Positions 35,584-43,787 of a stretch of 64,000 bases of DNA are shown here, in pieces. This DNA comes from Candidatus Gastranaerophilales bacterium (GTDB lineage Bacteria > Cyanobacteriota > Vampirovibrionia > Gastranaerophilales > Gastranaerophilaceae). Numbering within the stretch: position 1 is the first letter of the stretch; each line of letters begins with the position of its first letter. The stretch spans positions 1 to 64,000 of the forward strand of contig CALUPO010000003.1 in NCBI GenBank assembly GCA_944322675.1. The letters run 5' to 3'. The notes under the pieces are model-generated. The model searched no databases. It saw only the letters and a program-made list of their open reading frames with translations, and was not told the DNA's origin. The translations under genes were made by a program, and so were the position numbers.

Positions 35584-36405
35584 ATGTTTATAAAATTAAT
35601 AAGAAAAATTTTTGAAAGAAAATATAATATAAAAAGAAAGTTTAAAAATGCAAATAAAACACAAAAAAATACTAGTGTTGATTTGTCTGTGTATAATACT
35701 CAATATTATCCGGTTACTGATAATCCGTTGAAATTTTCATCAGCTAGGCATATTATTTCTGTCATTAATAAGTATTATAAGCCCAGATCGGTTATTGATA
35801 TGGGTTGTGGAAATGGAATTTTTCTAAAATGTTGGGAAGAAAGTGGAGTAAGTGAAATATTAGGGCTTGATGGTAATAATATTAATGATGATGAACTTTA
35901 TATATCTAGAGATAAATTTAAAAGTGTAAATTTTGAAAATTATATAAATCAAAGTGATAAAAAATATGATCTTGCTATGTCATGTGAAGTTGCAGAACAT
36001 ATTCCTGAAAAAAAAGCTTTAATGTTTGTTAAAAACTTATGTTCTTTTTCTGATTTTATTTTGTTTTCAGCTGCAATACCATATCAAGATGGTTTGAATC
36101 ATATAAATTGTCAACCTTTGAAATATTGGGTTGATTTATTTTATAAACAAGGTTATGCGTGTTTTGATTTTATACGTCCACAATTGTTTAATAAACATGA
36201 AGATATTTTTAGTTGGTATATGCAAAATATTCTGTTTTTTTGTAAAAACGATAGAAAAAGTGTATTACTCCAAAATGCCGGGGGGGGGGGGCTAAATGAA
36301 ACTAATAACCCTCTAATGTTTTATCATGCATCAAGAGTAAAAATAATTATTGAGCAACTAAGACAGGATATAAATTATTTTCAAAAAGATCAAGTAACCT
36401 TTTAG
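35584..36405 (+). CDS. SAM-dependent methyltransferase with a 12-G contingency tract
   Basis: The 273-residue class I methyltransferase has the SAM-binding loop VIDMGCGNGIFLKCW and MSCEVAEHIPEK. It likely methylates a sugar or glycan. Codons 233-236 are GGG GGG GGG GGG, a run of twelve G (36280-36291) in an A+T-rich gene. Deleting one G brings TAA immediately (GGC TAA); adding one brings TGA three codons on. Either change removes the last ~37 residues, so the gene looks phase-variable. AGAGGA precedes the ATG. Confidence 0.88.
   Translation: MFIKLIRKIFERKYNIKRKFKNANKTQKNTSVDLSVYNTQYYPVTDNPLKFSSARHIISVINKYYKPRSVIDMGCGNGIFLKCWEESGVSEILGLDGNNINDDELYISRDKFKSVNFENYINQSDKKYDLAMSCEVAEHIPEKKALMFVKNLCSFSDFILFSAAIPYQDGLNHINCQPLKYWVDLFYKQGYACFDFIRPQLFNKHEDIFSWYMQNILFFCKNDRKSVLLQNAGGGGLNETNNPLMFYHASRVKIIIEQLRQDINYFQKDQVTF
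36280..36291 (+). repeat. Poly-G(12) homopolymer tract
   Basis: Twelve consecutive G lie in frame within the methyltransferase gene, by far the longest G run in the window. The downstream bases CTAAATGAA place stops in both other frames. Confidence 0.95.
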
Positions 36406-36514
36406 AATAAAAGCATGAATATTATTTTCCTTTATAGCTTTTGTATGCATGAATGATATTTTATATTAAAACTTTTATGTAGTTTATTAATTAAAAAAAT
36501 AAAGGAAAAATAGT

Positions 36515-37429
36515 ATGATATTAAAAAGTATAAATAAAAATTTTTTTAAAAATTTAAGTAAAATAAAACTTTTAAAAAAAGATAATAAGAATTTAAAGTT
36601 TTTAGAAATAACAACATTAATTGGTTGTGCAAATAATTGTGCTTATTGTCCTCAAGAGCCTTTTATTAAATCTTATTTTAAAGAAAATAAAAAAAGACAG
36701 TCTATATTAACATTTGAAGATTTTAAAATTGTTTTAAAAAATACCTCAAAAGAATATTGTATAAATTTTGGAGGTTTTTCGGAAGCATTTTTAAATCCGT
36801 CTACTCTAGATATGATATTATATGCAAATAATAAAGGTTATAAAATAAGAGTAAATACAACTCTTAGGGGTATTACATTAGAACAATTAAAAAAACTAAA
36901 ACATATTAAATATGAAATGTTCAATGTTCACACTCCTGACGAAGATAACATTTTAATGTTAGATGTAGATGATGAATATATCGAAAAAATAAATTTTGTT
37001 AAAAATTTTTATAATGTTGAATTTATGGTAATAGGTCGTGTAAATAGTAGGATAGATAAGCTTTTAAATGATAATATACGTAAATCAAAAATTTATTTAA
37101 GAGGAAATAGTCTTAATAAAAAATTTCCTCCAACAATTGAATTTGAAAAATTAAATTTTCAACCTATACCTCAAAATAAAAGAATATATTGTAGTCGTGC
37201 TACAAAAGATAATTTGCAGCAATTGACCTGGCCTGTTATGTTACCTGATGGTTCTTTAGTTTTGTGTTGTATGGACTGGACATTAAAACATGTACTTGGT
37301 AATATATACGAAGATAATCTGGATTCAATATTGAAAAATAAATTAATAAAAAGGATAAAGAAATCAATGTTATGTAAAAATAATGATAAAATATTATGTA
37401 GAGAATGTGAAAAAGCTATTATATATTAA
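36515..37429 (+). CDS. Radical SAM protein
   Basis: 304 residues. The [4Fe-4S]-SAM motif is CANNCAYC (CxxxCxxC) near residue 38-45, followed by the usual GGFSEAFLNP glycine-rich strand. C-terminal cysteines (YCSRA, LCCMDW, CKNNDKILCREC) look like an auxiliary cluster-binding SPASM-type region. Radical SAM/SPASM proteins in glycan clusters catalyse epimerisations, dehydrogenations or methylation-like steps; the substrate is unknown. AAAGGA precedes the start. The stop codon lies inside a 47-base palindrome. Confidence 0.88.
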   Translation: MILKSINKNFFKNLSKIKLLKKDNKNLKFLEITTLIGCANNCAYCPQEPFIKSYFKENKKRQSILTFEDFKIVLKNTSKEYCINFGGFSEAFLNPSTLDMILYANNKGYKIRVNTTLRGITLEQLKKLKHIKYEMFNVHTPDEDNILMLDVDDEYIEKINFVKNFYNVEFMVIGRVNSRIDKLLNDNIRKSKIYLRGNSLNKKFPPTIEFEKLNFQPIPQNKRIYCSRATKDNLQQLTWPVMLPDGSLVLCCMDWTLKHVLGNIYEDNLDSILKNKLIKRIKKSMLCKNNDKILCRECEKAIIY

Positions 37430-37463
37430 ATTAAATTAATTTAATTTAATTTAATATATAATA
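37417..37463. terminator. Perfect 23-bp A+T palindrome at the end of the radical SAM gene
   Basis: Bases 37417-37439 are the exact reverse complement of 37441-37463, with one base between. Only A and T are involved (blocks of TTAAAT repeats and TATATA). It includes the stop codon of the upstream gene. It could act as a weak terminator, an mRNA-stabilising hairpin or a cruciform; no T-tract follows. Confidence 0.6.
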
Positions 37464-37499
37464 AAAATAATAGTTTTTCATTTTTATGGAGATAATAAA

Positions 37500-38225
37500 A
37501 TGTTATTTTTAAAAAAAAATAATAAAGAAAAGCATGAAAAAATAAATTCATTAAAATTTCAATTTGATTTAAAATATTTATTTAATTATTTTCTAGGGAA
37601 AGGGGTTACTATAACAAGATACTTGCAGGATAGATTTATAGAACAATTTATTAAAGATCAAAAAGGTAGAATATTAGAATTAGGTTCTGGAGATAAAGAT
37701 ATAACTAAAAATTTGGCTGTTAATTGTTCTGAATTTATAAAGTCTGATTATGAGCCTGTTAAGGATGACGTTATAAAAATAGATGCAACAAATATTGATT
37801 TTCCTGATAATTCTTTTGATTGTGTCATTGCAGTGTCACTTCTTGAACATATTTATGAATATCAAAAAGTTCTTGATGAAATTTATAGAGTTTTAAAACA
37901 TGGTGGTAGATTAATATTGGCTTGTCCTTTTTTATTTCCATACCATCCAAGTACAGAAGATTATTTTCGATATTCACCTGCAGCATATAGAAAAATGTTA
38001 AGTAATTTTTCACAAGTAGATATTTATGGGCTTGGAAATGTAGATTTTTCAACATCCTTAATGCTACAAAGAAAACATTGGCATGCTGATTTTTGTTATC
38101 TTGATAATAAAGCAGGATTTTTTAATCATATATTGAGTTTTTTGTATTTATTAAAAGGTTTTTTACCTCCTGTATGTTATTGGGATGATTATGCTACAAT
38201 CTTTGGTGTGGTTGCAAAAAAATGA
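37500..38225 (+). CDS. Class I SAM-dependent methyltransferase
   Basis: The 241-residue protein is a Methyltransf_11-like enzyme. The SAM loop is ILELGSGDKDIT near 58-69, with the acidic residue in IKSDYEP and post-motif IAVSLLEHIYEY. A conserved CPFLFPYHPSTEDYFRYSP stretch suggests a small-molecule or sugar acceptor. The gene overlaps the next by four bases (ATGA). The target is not identifiable from sequence. Confidence 0.88.
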   Translation: MLFLKKNNKEKHEKINSLKFQFDLKYLFNYFLGKGVTITRYLQDRFIEQFIKDQKGRILELGSGDKDITKNLAVNCSEFIKSDYEPVKDDVIKIDATNIDFPDNSFDCVIAVSLLEHIYEYQKVLDEIYRVLKHGGRLILACPFLFPYHPSTEDYFRYSPAAYRKMLSNFSQVDIYGLGNVDFSTSLMLQRKHWHADFCYLDNKAGFFNHILSFLYLLKGFLPPVCYWDDYATIFGVVAKK

Positions 38226-40951
38226 AAATGTTGAAAAATATAACTATAGTTGTACGTTCAGTTGGTGAAAGAACGAGTGAAAAGTGTGTTGAGTATCTTA
38301 TAGATTTTTTTGGTAGGAAAAATGTATTTTTGATAGAAAATGAAACACCTTTTTCACAAGCAGTAAAAAAAACATTTTTAATTGGAATAAAAAGAAAGAA
38401 AAAATGGACTCTTGCAATTGATGCAGATGTATTTTTATTTAAAGATAAAATAAAAGATTTTATCTTTGAAGCTGAAAAATTTGTATCGAAACAAAAAAAT
38501 GTTTATTGTCTTGAAGGAAAGCTTTTTGATAAGTTTTCTCAAACATACAGAGAAGTGGGGTGTCATTTATACAATACAAAATACTTAAAAAAAGCTTTAA
38601 AATATGTTGATGATGGAAAAGATACAATGCGACCAGAAACATATATTAAAGAAAAAATGGCTCAATGTGGATATGGTTTTTATGTTAGTGAGATGAGAAT
38701 TGGAATTCATGATTTTTTTCAAAATCCTAAAAATATAATCAAAAAAGCTATTTTACATTGTAAAAAACATGCTAATATAGCAAATTGGATAGAAATATGG
38801 AAAAAAGAAGCACAAAATGATGACGATTTTGTATACGCTTTAAAAGGTAATGAAATATATAATTCTTTAGATGATAAAACAATTATTGTTGACTCACAAT
38901 TTATGGATAATTTACTTTTTAAATTTAATATTAAATTTGAAGAAAAAAATATTTTGACAAATTATGAAATAGATAGTGTTTTAGAAAAATATAATATAAA
39001 TAATAATGAAAATAAAGAATTTAAGCTGATTTTTCCTATAAAAAGAAAAAAAACAGTTATGGAAAAAATATTTTTAAAAGAAAAAATTGAAAATAAAAGG
39101 ATTGTATACTTCTTGGGTGTTAAATTTTCGTATAAAAAAAATAGTAAGAATAGTTTTTTAAACAGCTTTTTAAAAAATATTAAACCATATAAAACAGCTT
39201 CTCATAAAATTTGGACATTGAACAAAGATGATAGAAACAAAACTTTGAAACTTGATTGGAATGAAGCAACAATACCACCTTCTCCTAAGGTTATATCACG
39301 ATTAAAAGAACTTGTAGAATTTGGTGATTTTTATAACTTGTATCCTGCAACAGAGAATAAAAAAATATTAGATTTGTTATCTAAATATACAGGTTTAAAA
39401 GAAGACAATCTTCAATATTTTGCATCTTCAGATAGTATTCACGAATATATAACAAAAGCATTTATTGGTGTTGGAGATAAAGTTATTATACAAGCTCCGT
39501 CTTATGACAATTTTAGGCTTACGGCTCAAACAAATGGAGCTAATATCATTTTTAGTGAAATAGATTCTGATTTTAAATTTAATCCTAAAAAATTTGAAAA
39601 AGATATAGATAAATATAAGCCTGTTTTTATATATATATCAAATCCGAATAATCCTGTCGGATATGTTCATGAAACTGAATATATAGAATATTTATTAAAA
39701 AAATATAAAAATGTAATGTTTTTAATAGATGAAGCTTATTTTGAATTTTCAGGTATAACAAGTTCTTCACTTGTTACAAAATACCCAAATATTTTAATTA
39801 CAAGAACATTGTCTAAAGCATTTGCTATTGCTAATTTTAGATTTGGTTATCTTATTTCTTCAAAAGAAAATATTGATAATATTTCAAAGATAAGAAATCC
39901 TAAAAATATTACAACTTTAACTCAAGAAGCTGCTATTTGTGCTTTAAGTGATATTGATTATATGAAAAAATATGTTGAAGAAGTTTATAGAGCAAAAGAA
40001 TATTTTATAAATGAATTAACTAAACAATATTCAGCATATATACAAGTTTATAAAAGTCATTCAAATTTTGTTGTACTTAAGTTTCAAAATTATGAAATGA
40101 AAATGGATTTTTATGAATATCTAAAAAATAATTCTATTTATGTTAGAATCTTATCTCAAAGTGCGTTATTAAATACAAGTTTAAGAATAACTATTGGAAC
40201 TTTGAGTCAGATGAAACATGTATTAAAGATTATAGATAATTTTTTTAGAAATAAAAAACAAAAAAATACCGTAGAAAGTAATGATAAAATAGCTCTTTTT
40301 GATTTTTGCAATACTGTTGTTGATTTTTCAACAGCGGATGAATTTGTAAATTTTGTCAGAAAGAAAAAACGCTTGCCGTTAATGAATATAAAAAATAATT
40401 TTCGTAAATTTATTAATTTTCTAAATTTGACCAAGATTATTCAAAAATATACAGATAAACATGTGCATAAACTTTTATATCTGTCACAATTAAAAGGTTT
40501 GTCTAGAAGTGAAATTGAGTTTTTTGCAAAAGATTATTATGAAAAACGTATCAAACCCGGGTTTGTAAAAGAAACTATTCAAGAGATCTATAGATTAAAA
40601 AAACTCGGATATAAATTGTATGTTGTAAGTGGTGGATATGATGTTTATCTAAAATATTTTATAAAAGAATTTAATTTTGACGGTTTAATTTGTACAAAAA
40701 TTGATTTTAAAAATGACAAAGTAACAGGATTTTTTGACGGGTATGATTGTTTGAATGACAATAAGATTATATTATTAAAAAAATATTTTAATAGTGAAAA
40801 TTTAAAAAATTATAATTCTATTGCATATTCAGACAGCATTACCGATTTACCATTATTAAATTATTGCCAAAAAGGTGTTGTTATAAGTAAAAATAGCAGT
40901 GAAGAATGGGCAAAAGAAAATAATTTTGAGGAGATAATATGGTGCAAATAA
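38222..40951 (+). CDS. Trifunctional protein: GT-like domain, HisC-like aminotransferase, HAD-IB phosphatase
   Basis: 909 residues. Residues ~1-280 look like a GT-A fold with a DxD (AIDADVFLF, 66-73). A short LGV-K segment (~296-303) ends this part. Residues ~325-675 are a PLP aminotransferase like histidinol-phosphate aminotransferase: SNPNNPVG (473-480), DEAYFEF (503-509) and the Schiff-base Lys532 in LSKAFAIANFRFG. Residues ~688-909 are a HAD-IB phosphatase with FDFCNT (693-698), where the second Asp of DxDxT is Cys, VVSGG (801-805) and SDSITDLPLL. Related but separate enzymes in the Campylobacter jejuni capsule locus (Cj1437, Cj1435) make and dephosphorylate amino-alcohol phosphates. An analogous role is inferred. 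It overlaps the ATP-grasp gene. Confidence 0.88.
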   Translation: MKMLKNITIVVRSVGERTSEKCVEYLIDFFGRKNVFLIENETPFSQAVKKTFLIGIKRKKKWTLAIDADVFLFKDKIKDFIFEAEKFVSKQKNVYCLEGKLFDKFSQTYREVGCHLYNTKYLKKALKYVDDGKDTMRPETYIKEKMAQCGYGFYVSEMRIGIHDFFQNPKNIIKKAILHCKKHANIANWIEIWKKEAQNDDDFVYALKGNEIYNSLDDKTIIVDSQFMDNLLFKFNIKFEEKNILTNYEIDSVLEKYNINNNENKEFKLIFPIKRKKTVMEKIFLKEKIENKRIVYFLGVKFSYKKNSKNSFLNSFLKNIKPYKTASHKIWTLNKDDRNKTLKLDWNEATIPPSPKVISRLKELVEFGDFYNLYPATENKKILDLLSKYTGLKEDNLQYFASSDSIHEYITKAFIGVGDKVIIQAPSYDNFRLTAQTNGANIIFSEIDSDFKFNPKKFEKDIDKYKPVFIYISNPNNPVGYVHETEYIEYLLKKYKNVMFLIDEAYFEFSGITSSSLVTKYPNILITRTLSKAFAIANFRFGYLISSKENIDNISKIRNPKNITTLTQEAAICALSDIDYMKKYVEEVYRAKEYFINELTKQYSAYIQVYKSHSNFVVLKFQNYEMKMDFYEYLKNNSIYVRILSQSALLNTSLRITIGTLSQMKHVLKIIDNFFRNKKQKNTVESNDKIALFDFCNTVVDFSTADEFVNFVRKKKRLPLMNIKNNFRKFINFLNLTKIIQKYTDKHVHKLLYLSQLKGLSRSEIEFFAKDYYEKRIKPGFVKETIQEIYRLKKLGYKLYVVSGGYDVYLKYFIKEFNFDGLICTKIDFKNDKVTGFFDGYDCLNDNKIILLKKYFNSENLKNYNSIAYSDSITDLPLLNYCQKGVVISKNSSEEWAKENNFEEIIWCK

Positions 40952-41850
40952 TGAAAAAAATTAAAAATACTATGTTATATAAAAAATATAAATTTTGGTG
41001 TAAATATATTTTAAAAGAAAAATTAAATGGACAAAAAAAATTAATAAAGAAAAGATATAAACAAAATTTTCAAAAAGAACTGGATTTAGACAATCCAAGA
41101 ACTTTAAATGAAAAGATTCAGTGGCTAAAAATAAATGAAAGAGATGATTTTCATACTCTTGTCGCAGATAAATATAAGGTTAGAGAATATTTAAAAACAT
41201 TTTCTGAACAATATCTTGTACCATTATTATTCCAAACTACAAATTATCAAGATATTAATGAAAAAAATATAACGACATTTCCATGTATAGTTAAATCAAA
41301 TACGGGTTGTGGGTGGTATAAAATTTTAAGAACAAAAGAGGATGTAAATTGGGATGAATTGCGTGAACTTTGTAAAGATTGGATGAGTAGGAATTTTTAT
41401 TATTACTCATACGAATGGCAATATAAAAATATAAAACCTTGTATTATTGTAGAAAAATTACTTTTAACAAAGGATAATAAGTTACCGAATGATTTTAAAT
41501 TACATTTTATAAATGGTGATTTAAAATTTGTTTATTGTTCAATAGACAGAAGTGATAAAAATTATCGAAAAATATATAGCCCTAATTGGGAATTACTTGA
41601 TTTTCAATGGCCAATAAAACAAATTAACAATGATAACTTTGAAGAAATATCAAAACCTGCATCTTTTGATAAAATGTTAGAAATTGGTAAAAAAATTGCG
41701 AAAAAATTCAAGTATGTAAGAATAGACTTTTATGATGTTGATGGCAATCTCTATTTCGGCGAGATTACTTTACACCATGGTGCAGGGTTTAATAAGTTTT
41801 CTGATGAAAAATATGATAAGTATTATGGAGCAATGTTAAAATTAAAATAA
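40939..41850 (+). CDS. TupA-like ATP-grasp ligase
   Basis: The 303-residue protein matches the TupA-like ATP-grasp family, named after a teichuronopeptide synthesis protein. NPRTLNEKIQWLK and ADKYKVREYL are the family's N-terminal motifs. CIVKSNTGCGWYKI provides the nucleotide-binding lysine, and VRIDFYDVDGNLYFGEITLHHGAG the Mg-binding acid residues. Such enzymes join a carboxylate to an amine using ATP. Being translationally coupled to the aminotransferase/phosphatase gene (13-base overlap, GAGGAG five bases upstream), it is a good candidate for amide formation on a uronic acid of the glycan. Confidence 0.85.
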   Translation: MVQIMKKIKNTMLYKKYKFWCKYILKEKLNGQKKLIKKRYKQNFQKELDLDNPRTLNEKIQWLKINERDDFHTLVADKYKVREYLKTFSEQYLVPLLFQTTNYQDINEKNITTFPCIVKSNTGCGWYKILRTKEDVNWDELRELCKDWMSRNFYYYSYEWQYKNIKPCIIVEKLLLTKDNKLPNDFKLHFINGDLKFVYCSIDRSDKNYRKIYSPNWELLDFQWPIKQINNDNFEEISKPASFDKMLEIGKKIAKKFKYVRIDFYDVDGNLYFGEITLHHGAGFNKFSDEKYDKYYGAMLKLK

Positions 41851-41865
41851 AGGAATATTAGAAAA

Positions 41866-42810
41866 ATGAAACGAATATTAATTACAGGTGGAGCAGGTTT
41901 TATAGGTAGTCATTTATGTGAAAGATTGTTAAATGAAGGCAATGAAGTTATATGTCTTGATAATTTTTTTACAGGTTCAAAAGATAATATAAGACATTTG
42001 CTTGATAACAATAGATTTGAGCTTGTTCGGCATGACATTACGAAAGAGTATTATGCAGAAGTTGACCAGATATATAATATGGCATGTCCTGCTTCTCCAC
42101 CACATTATCAATATAATCCAATAAAAACAATAAAAACATCTGTTTTGGGAGTTACCAATATGCTTGGTCTTGCCAAACGCTGCCGTGCAACAATATTGCA
42201 AGCATCAACATCAGAAGTTTATGGTAATCCACTTGTTCATCCTCAAACGGAAGCTTATTGGGGGAATGTTAATCCTATCGGAATAAGAAGTTGTTATGAT
42301 GAAGGAAAACGATGTGCTGAAACTTTAATGATGGATTATCATCGTCAAAATAAAGTTGATGCCCGGATAATTAGGATTTTTAATACATATGGACCTAATA
42401 TGGATCCAAATGATGGTCGAGTTGTTTCTAATTTTATTGTTCAAGCATTGCAGAACAAAGATATAACTATGTATGGTGATGGAACTCAAACAAGGTCTTT
42501 TTGTTATGTTTCAGATTTAGTTGATGGCATAATCAAAATGATGAACAATGAACAAAAATTTATAGGACCTGTAAATTTGGGAAATCCAAGTGAAAGAACT
42601 GTTTATGATCTTGCAAAATTGATTATAAAATTGACAAATTCAAATTCTCAAATTAAATTTCAGCCGCTACCTCAAGACGATCCGCTTCAAAGAAAACCTG
42701 ATATATCTTTGGCTAAAGAAGAACTTAACTGGGAGCCAAAAGTTGATATTGAAGAAGGTTTATTAAAAACAATTGAATATTTTGCAAAAAAAATAGAAAA
42801 AGGAGTTTAA
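41866..42810 (+). CDS. UDP-glucuronate decarboxylase (UDP-xylose synthase)
   Basis: The 314-residue extended SDR converts UDP-glucuronate to UDP-xylose. [53 protein letters not shown] and the catalytic [13 protein letters not shown] are near-diagnostic for the UXS family. It uses the product of the dehydrogenase encoded at 43784 and so competes with the 4-epimerase for UDP-glucuronate. Length is usual for bacterial UXS. Confidence 0.95.
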   Translation: MKRILITGGAGFIGSHLCERLLNEGNEVICLDNFFTGSKDNIRHLLDNNRFELVRHDITKEYYAEVDQIYNMACPASPPHYQYNPIKTIKTSVLGVTNMLGLAKRCRATILQASTSEVYGNPLVHPQTEAYWGNVNPIGIRSCYDEGKRCAETLMMDYHRQNKVDARIIRIFNTYGPNMDPNDGRVVSNFIVQALQNKDITMYGDGTQTRSFCYVSDLVDGIIKMMNNEQKFIGPVNLGNPSERTVYDLAKLIIKLTNSNSQIKFQPLPQDDPLQRKPDISLAKEELNWEPKVDIEEGLLKTIEYFAKKIEKGV

Positions 42811-42812
42811 TT

Positions 42813-43787
42813 ATGCAACTTGTTGATTTAGAAAAAGAAAGTATAGATAAATTTAATGAACTGAAATCAATAATTGATGGTGTCATTTCCCAATCTCCAG
42901 AACAAGTTAACTTTTTATCATATTTAATAAAAAAATATAGACCTGTAAAAGTATTAGAGCTTGGAGTTGCATCAGGTGCCTCAAGTATTGTCATATTGAG
43001 TACATTAAAAGAAGTACTTAATAATTATCATCTTTACTCTTTAGATTATTTAAGTTATTGGTATGTAGACCCAAATAAAAAAACAGGTTTTTTAGTTGAA
43101 GAAAAAACACCTGAATTGATAGATAATTGGACTTTAAAAACAGGTGGTTTTTTTTGTAATTACGCCGATCAAATATGCCCTAATAATATACAAGATATAG
43201 ATTTTTGCTTTATTGATACAATGCATATGCGTCCAGGTGAAATATTGGATTTTTTAATGGTATTACCTTATTTAAAGAAAAACGCTGTTGTTGTTTTTCA
43301 TGATACTGTTTTACAAACATTTGGTGAAAAATATAAAAATCATGATGTCAATTGTATATTATATAGTGCCATTAAGGGAATAAAATATCAACCTTTAAAG
43401 GATGCTTCATATCCTTCAAACATCGGTGCAGTTATTTTAGATGAAAATATAAAAGAAAATCTTTATGATATATTTAGTTTGTTATTATTAAGTTGGTTTT
43501 ATAAAATTGATGAAAATGAATATATACAAATATTACATCATTTTGAGAGACATTACGATTCTTGTTTGATAGAAATTTATAAACAAGCTTACTATTATAA
43601 CAGTAGTTTAATAGATAAAAGACTAAAAAATGATAAATTGACAAATAAAGATATTTGTAAAATGTATAAGTATATGCTATTATCAAAGTTAGGGATAAAA
43701 AAATATAAAGAAAAATTAGATAAGTATAAAGAAAGAATTTGGGTTACAACAAAAAAAATAATTGAAAAGGAGTTAATTTTATCATGA
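42813..43787 (+). CDS. Class I methyltransferase (Methyltransf_24/CmcI-like)
   Basis: 324 residues. The SAM-binding strand is VLELGVASGASSIVIL, followed by an acidic YSLDYLSYW and the metal-binding-like FIDTMHMRPGE and VFHDTV. This is typical of cephalosporin hydroxylase/CmcI and sugar O-methyltransferase relatives. A helical C-terminal ~90 residues is Lys/Tyr-rich. AGGAG is eight bases before the ATG. It overlaps the dehydrogenase gene by four bases. Confidence 0.87.
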   Translation: MQLVDLEKESIDKFNELKSIIDGVISQSPEQVNFLSYLIKKYRPVKVLELGVASGASSIVILSTLKEVLNNYHLYSLDYLSYWYVDPNKKTGFLVEEKTPELIDNWTLKTGGFFCNYADQICPNNIQDIDFCFIDTMHMRPGEILDFLMVLPYLKKNAVVVFHDTVLQTFGEKYKNHDVNCILYSAIKGIKYQPLKDASYPSNIGAVILDENIKENLYDIFSLLLLSWFYKIDENEYIQILHHFERHYDSCLIEIYKQAYYYNSSLIDKRLKNDKLTNKDICKMYKYMLLSKLGIKKYKEKLDKYKERIWVTTKKIIEKELILS

